Assembly (NCBI GenBank): GCA_922989275.2
Contig: OV277862.1
Coordinates: 43,363,786 to 43,427,785, forward strand
Length of the DNA: 64,000 bases
Source: Gari tellinella
Taxonomy: Eukaryota > Mollusca > Bivalvia > Cardiida > Psammobiidae
Reading direction: 5' to 3'
Of the stretch, positions 60,347-64,000 are shown one piece after another. Every line of letters begins with the position of its first letter. The stretch's first letter is position 1. The position numbers and the translations under genes are program-made. The notes under the pieces are model-generated. The model was given only the letters and a program-made list of their open reading frames with translations, had not been told where the DNA came from and did not search any database.

Positions 60347-60841
60347 AGGGTCAAGACAGCTTGGGGCAAATTCAGAGAACTCCTGCCCATCCTGACATCT
60401 AGAGCCATCCCTGCTGCCTCGAGGGGGAAAGTCTATGACAGCTGCATCAGAAGTGTCATGTTGTATGGTAGTGAATGTTGGGCACTCACCCAGTCGTCAC
60501 TCGCAAGACTCCGCCGGAATGATAGGGCCATGATCAGATGGATCTGCCACATTAAAATCCAACCGCTGGACGTTATCCTTAGAGCGAACAGACTACGTTG
60601 GTTTGGACATGTGGAAAGGAGCAGTGGACCAATCAACACATGCAGAGATATGAAAGTGGCCAGTCAGAAGAAAACCTGACGCCCTAAGAAGACCTGGAGA
60701 GAAACCATCAGGCAAGACCGCATAAAGTGGCAGATGGTGAAGGTGGACCCCCACGACCGTGACCTCTGGAGACGATGTATAAAGACCGCCAGTCAATGTC
60801 GAACCCCTGACGAAGGGAACACAGACGCTAAACTAGGATAG
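60347..60841 (+). pseudogene. Non-LTR retrotransposon, reverse-transcriptase C-terminal fragment
   Basis: RVKTAWGKFRELLPILTSR, GKVYDSCIRSVMLYGSECWAL, RNDRAMIRWICHIK, RLRWFGHVERSSG and RPKKTWRETIRQD match the C-terminal part of non-LTR reverse transcriptases. The 165-codon frame has one in-frame TGA at 60677-60679 and then continues in the same frame to TAG at 60839-60841. A ~25-residue stretch after ICHIK seems missing compared with the family as I recall it. It is 5'-truncated, as usual for LINE copies. Confidence 0.75.
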
Positions 60842-60889
60842 TGAGTGTGAGTGACCCTACTGGCTAGAACATGCTATGGGGTAACGGTG

Positions 60890-61450
60890 TGGTAGGTTAA
60901 ACTCATGCCTCCACAGAAGTTAAATGTGCAACTTAAGAAATATTGTATTTACATAGCAGATAGTAGCTTAATTTAAAACAAACTGAGGGTAAAGCGTAAG
61001 TGTGCAGGGCCTTAGTGTGCCTTAAAGACATTTCCTGACCTACTTTCAGTGGTAACAACAAACCAGGTATACATGCAGCCATACATGTGCAAGTTGTGCC
61101 CTATCTGCTATCTTGTCTGGGGATATACTCATCCAAGCGTTTCATGTGAGGCCCCTACCTTAAATTTATTAGTTTGGTTAGTAAAACCCATTGAAAAAAC
61201 CCTCAAGTGTGAGTATGTGAGGGCCTCTCTAAACAACATAAGATTAGTGACATTGGCTTTGCACACTTTACTACTACTGTACAGTTACTTTCATGCCTAT
61301 TGAGAAAAATGGGGGGAGGGGTTGTTAGTCCATCAAAGGACTGAGGAAATGTCTTTAAGGTGCATTCTGCTTTCATTTCATTTAACCTGCTTGGTCACCA
61401 TTATTCAAAATCAGGAGACAGGCCCGTTTTAGGCTATGGAGTAATAACAA
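60890..61450. repeat. M2 MITE remnants
   Basis: Fragments such as GTCTTTAAGGTGCATTCTGC and AGGCTATGGAGTAATAAC near 61351-61450, and TTAAAACAAACTGAGGGTAA near 60974, match M2. The rest is unrecognised. Confidence 0.45.
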
Positions 61451-62050
61451 AATTAATATAAAATGTTTCTGGAAGCTATAAAACAGTTGCTGTAAACTAT
61501 TCTCTTGATGAATGTTCATAATCAGATAGACATCTAATGATCTATCATCAGAACTATTTCACTATGACTGTTTAATAAAATAAGATTTACTTCCCCCAGA
61601 AAGAGTGCAAACCAGAGTTTTCCTGAAGAACAAATATGTGCATTTTGGCGCAATATTTGGCTAAATGACTTATAACTAAATCTATTAGATCTACATCTCA
61701 ACGGACACACATCCTAATGTTCTGGACGTTTACAACTAGGTACAAAACTGAAGTCCGAAGCACGAAAAGCTTTCATATGAAGATATAGATGTACACCCTG
61801 AATCATCTCCCTTCCAAATTTATGTACAAAGTTTTAGGTCGAATCGTGTGTTGAGCCAATATTCCAATGTGCATGTAACACACATCACTGGTTCTAGTGG
61901 TTAAAGAATTTGTGTTAAAGGCTTACGTTAGCAATTTTAACATCCCAATATGTCACAATCGAAGCTGACATTTTATTAACAATACAACTTTTAAGTATCA
62001 ATAGATTAGAATGGTAACAAAATGCATCTGAAGGAGTGCACAATTAGCCA
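61451..62050. other. AT-rich stretch, nothing recognised
   Basis: I find no exon matching the missing DIS3 N-terminus on the minus strand and no repeat family I know. Confidence 0.4.
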
Positions 62051-62054
62051 GATT

Positions 62055-62254
62055 TAACTCTTTGTCTGCTGGTCGCAACTTCAGGATCTTTTGCAAAAAA
62101 TTTGGATCCAGATCAGACGCTGCGTAATGCGGGCTCTGATCTGGATCCAAACTGTTTGACACTCGTCATTAGGTTTTAATTACTCAAATGGATAAATAAC
62201 AAATTTTGCAGACGACAATTTCAAGCAGAGGACATTATAGCAGGTTAAGGATTA
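62055..62254. repeat. M3-like MITE
   Basis: TTTAACTCTTTGTCTGCTGG and ATAGCAGGTTAAGGATTAA are decayed ends. The hairpin TTGGATCCAGATCAGACGCT / TCTGATCTGGATCCAAACTG (about 62099-62158) is strong. Confidence 0.65.
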
Positions 62255-62304
62255 AAACGATTTTAAGTGGTCAGATTTTAGAGTCAAATTTAATCTATAC
62301 AAAA

Positions 62305-62735
62305 GCGCAGTGGCTATGTTTACGACGAGTCGTAAACATAACCGAGATTCTATTTTTACATCAAAAATAATTTCCGGTCGTGCTTGCGCACAAAATATTT
62401 TTTTGCAGAAATTTAAACACTGACATAAAAATAACAACCGTCGTAAAGATCGTCGTAACTATAAGTAATGGTTTTGAGGGGTAAAAAGTAGAAAAAAACA
62501 CTGACGTAAAAATAACAAACGTTGTAAAGATAACCACGCGCCTCGGAACGCACATATTACATATTTTGTAATAATATAAACGCAGTGGCTATGTTTACGA
62601 CGAGTCGTAAAAATAGCACAAATTCTATGTTTACGGCAAAAAATATTTCCGGTCACGCATGCGCACATGTTAATGTTTCTGACTTAGTAAAAACACTGTC
62701 GTAAAAATAAACGCGACCGTCGTAACTTTAAGTAT
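62305..62735. repeat. Duplicated ~150-bp unit with GTTTACGAC palindrome
   Basis: CGCAGTGGCTATGTTTACGA occurs near 62306 and at 62581, each followed by CGAGTCGTAAA, a palindrome of GTTTACGAC and GTCGTAAAC. Both units continue with TTTCCGGTCRYGC and GCGCACA. Short inverted copies (GTCGTAAA) follow each. Confidence 0.65.
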
Positions 62736-64000
62736 TGACTAATTTTGACGAAAAAGTTTAAAGATTCATATTAAACTTCCTTACGAATGTAGTGTTCTCA
62801 GATTATTTTATTATAACTTTATCAACTAGACACGCATAAAGTACATGCCTTTCATTTGTTGACTGTGTAGGAGTCTCTGAGTATACTCCGACACGGAATT
62901 GAGTTAAATCAAGACCTATGAAAACCGATGTATTAGTCTAAAAAAGACTTTATGGTGAAACAACTGCATAATTATACCGCTGATCTAATAAGCCTCGGTA
63001 AAAACTTTTATACACACTGATCATCGCGGTGCGATGTGCATATATACTTTATAACAAGTGTCCGTCAGTGATGCGGACTTGATTGACAGTTGATTGTAAA
63101 CAAATGCCTCCCATAATCCGATAATTAGCCAATTAGCGAACGCCGCCAGCCTAGGGTGAAATAATTTTATATGACTGTTGTGATTGGCATCGACTTATTT
63201 GCAATATCGTAACTGTACGTATTAATTAATGCCGAATATAGTCTATTTAGACCTTTGTCTCGAGCACGAATGAAGAACGACGGGTGTACTTCCTCCGTGT
63301 CTCGAGTTAATTACGGCATCGCAGCTTGCATCGACTGAGAACAATGTCACTCTAGTTTGCTTTAACCTCTTTACAGTGATTTAATAGGCGAAAGTAATGT
63401 CACAGACATTCATGTATCTATATATATCTGGTTAGGTAGAATGCTACAGAAGCATTCTGGTTCTCTTTCCGACTGCTTTATGCATCAATATATACACGGA
63501 ATACATGCAGAATTTACTCCGTGATATATATAAAAGATATGTTGACCAATGCAAAATGGTTTACCCGCATGATGGCCACATCACAATTGAATTAGTTATG
63601 TAATGTGTACCAGGCCAACGGTATATATATACACGCCCCGCCGGTCACCCATCCAGGTACTAACTGTGCAGAGCGTTGCTTAACTTCGCAACCTAGACAA
63701 ACACTTAAACAATCTGGCTATAAAAGCCGGCTTCCACAGTCTGAGTCAGACTGTAGAAGTGTTTATATACCGTCCATTTCCGTCACAGTTATTTTTACGC
63801 CACTGTCAAGATCATTCCGTGAACAAGTTACTAACTATCTCCTACACAGTCAACAATGGCGTGAAAATGCATTTCTACTTGGTAAATTCTTTTAAAAAAG
63901 TAATTTTAGAACACAACAATTATAAGGAAGTTGGCTTGCGAATTTTTAAACCTTTTGTTCGACCAGGAACGTAGATTATCATGTTTCTCATCAATATTTT
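62736..64000. other. Window end, nothing firmly recognised
   Basis: A 96-codon frame at 63605-63895 has no motif that I know. The DIS3 N-terminal exon is not visible. One weak hairpin (ATGCTACAGAAGCATT, about 63441) is present. Confidence 0.4.

Noticed and set aside
63605..63974. Two overlapping frames near the window end as DIS3 exon 1
   Set aside because: They are on the plus strand and do not resemble the DIS3 N-terminus.

Overview
This is animal nuclear DNA: AT-rich, with spliced genes (GT/AG introns), tRNA-derived SINEs, and dense small DNA transposons. The repeat style (TTAA- and TA-flanked hairpin MITEs, Helitron-like elements with internal tandem arrays, a SINE resembling bivalve types) suggests a bivalve mollusc, probably a heterodont clam or mussel. 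That placement is inference from repeat style, not a database match.

One host gene is clearly present. DIS3 (Rrp44), the catalytic exo/endoribonuclease of the RNA exosome, runs on the minus strand from 58347 to the stop codon at 21192. I could splice 21 coding segments by eye. Every junction has GT donor and AG acceptor, all phases agree, and the sum is 2631 bp, or 876 residues plus stop. Only the N-terminal ~75 residues (start codon and the first catalytic Asp of the PIN domain) are missing; their exon should lie beyond 64000. The gene body exceeds 37 kb because introns are filled with transposons.

Layout. 1-21170: gene-free DNA downstream of DIS3, packed with hairpin MITEs, including all six good copies of a 250-bp TA-flanked family (M1), plus two Helitron-like elements. 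21192-30778: DIS3 segments 21 to 14, with MITEs and ~180-bp arrays in the introns. 30801-38733: an intron holding an 11 x 165-bp array and a 5'-truncated, broken Gypsy-type LTR retrotransposon. 39728-47638: the next large intron, with a tRNA-derived SINE and a ~5.5-kb foldback element whose inverted arms are built from ~355-bp direct repeats. 47638-58347: DIS3 segments 11 to 1 with many MITEs. 58348-64000: upstream intron or flank, with a split MITE, a non-LTR reverse-transcriptase fragment and foldbacks.

Family labels M1-M9 are my own. M1: 250 bp, TA-flanked, ends CAGTGGAGAA. M2: ~250 bp, ends TTAACCC..TACCCCATA. M3: ~210 bp, ends TTAACCCTTAGCC. M4: ~200 bp, TA-flanked, ends ACAGTAAAACC. M5: ~350 bp, ends GCTCCCTCTCTACAAC. 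M6: ~190 bp, ends GGGCTCCAGATAAGG. M7: ~245 bp, ends GGGGTCCGTTTCATAAAA. M8: ~515 bp, ends TAAAGCCCNTTTCACA. M9: ~250 bp, ends TTAACCCTTTGAACCC. The most striking pattern is that a few internal hairpin types recur inside families with different ends and different target duplications, as if the hairpin were an exchangeable module.
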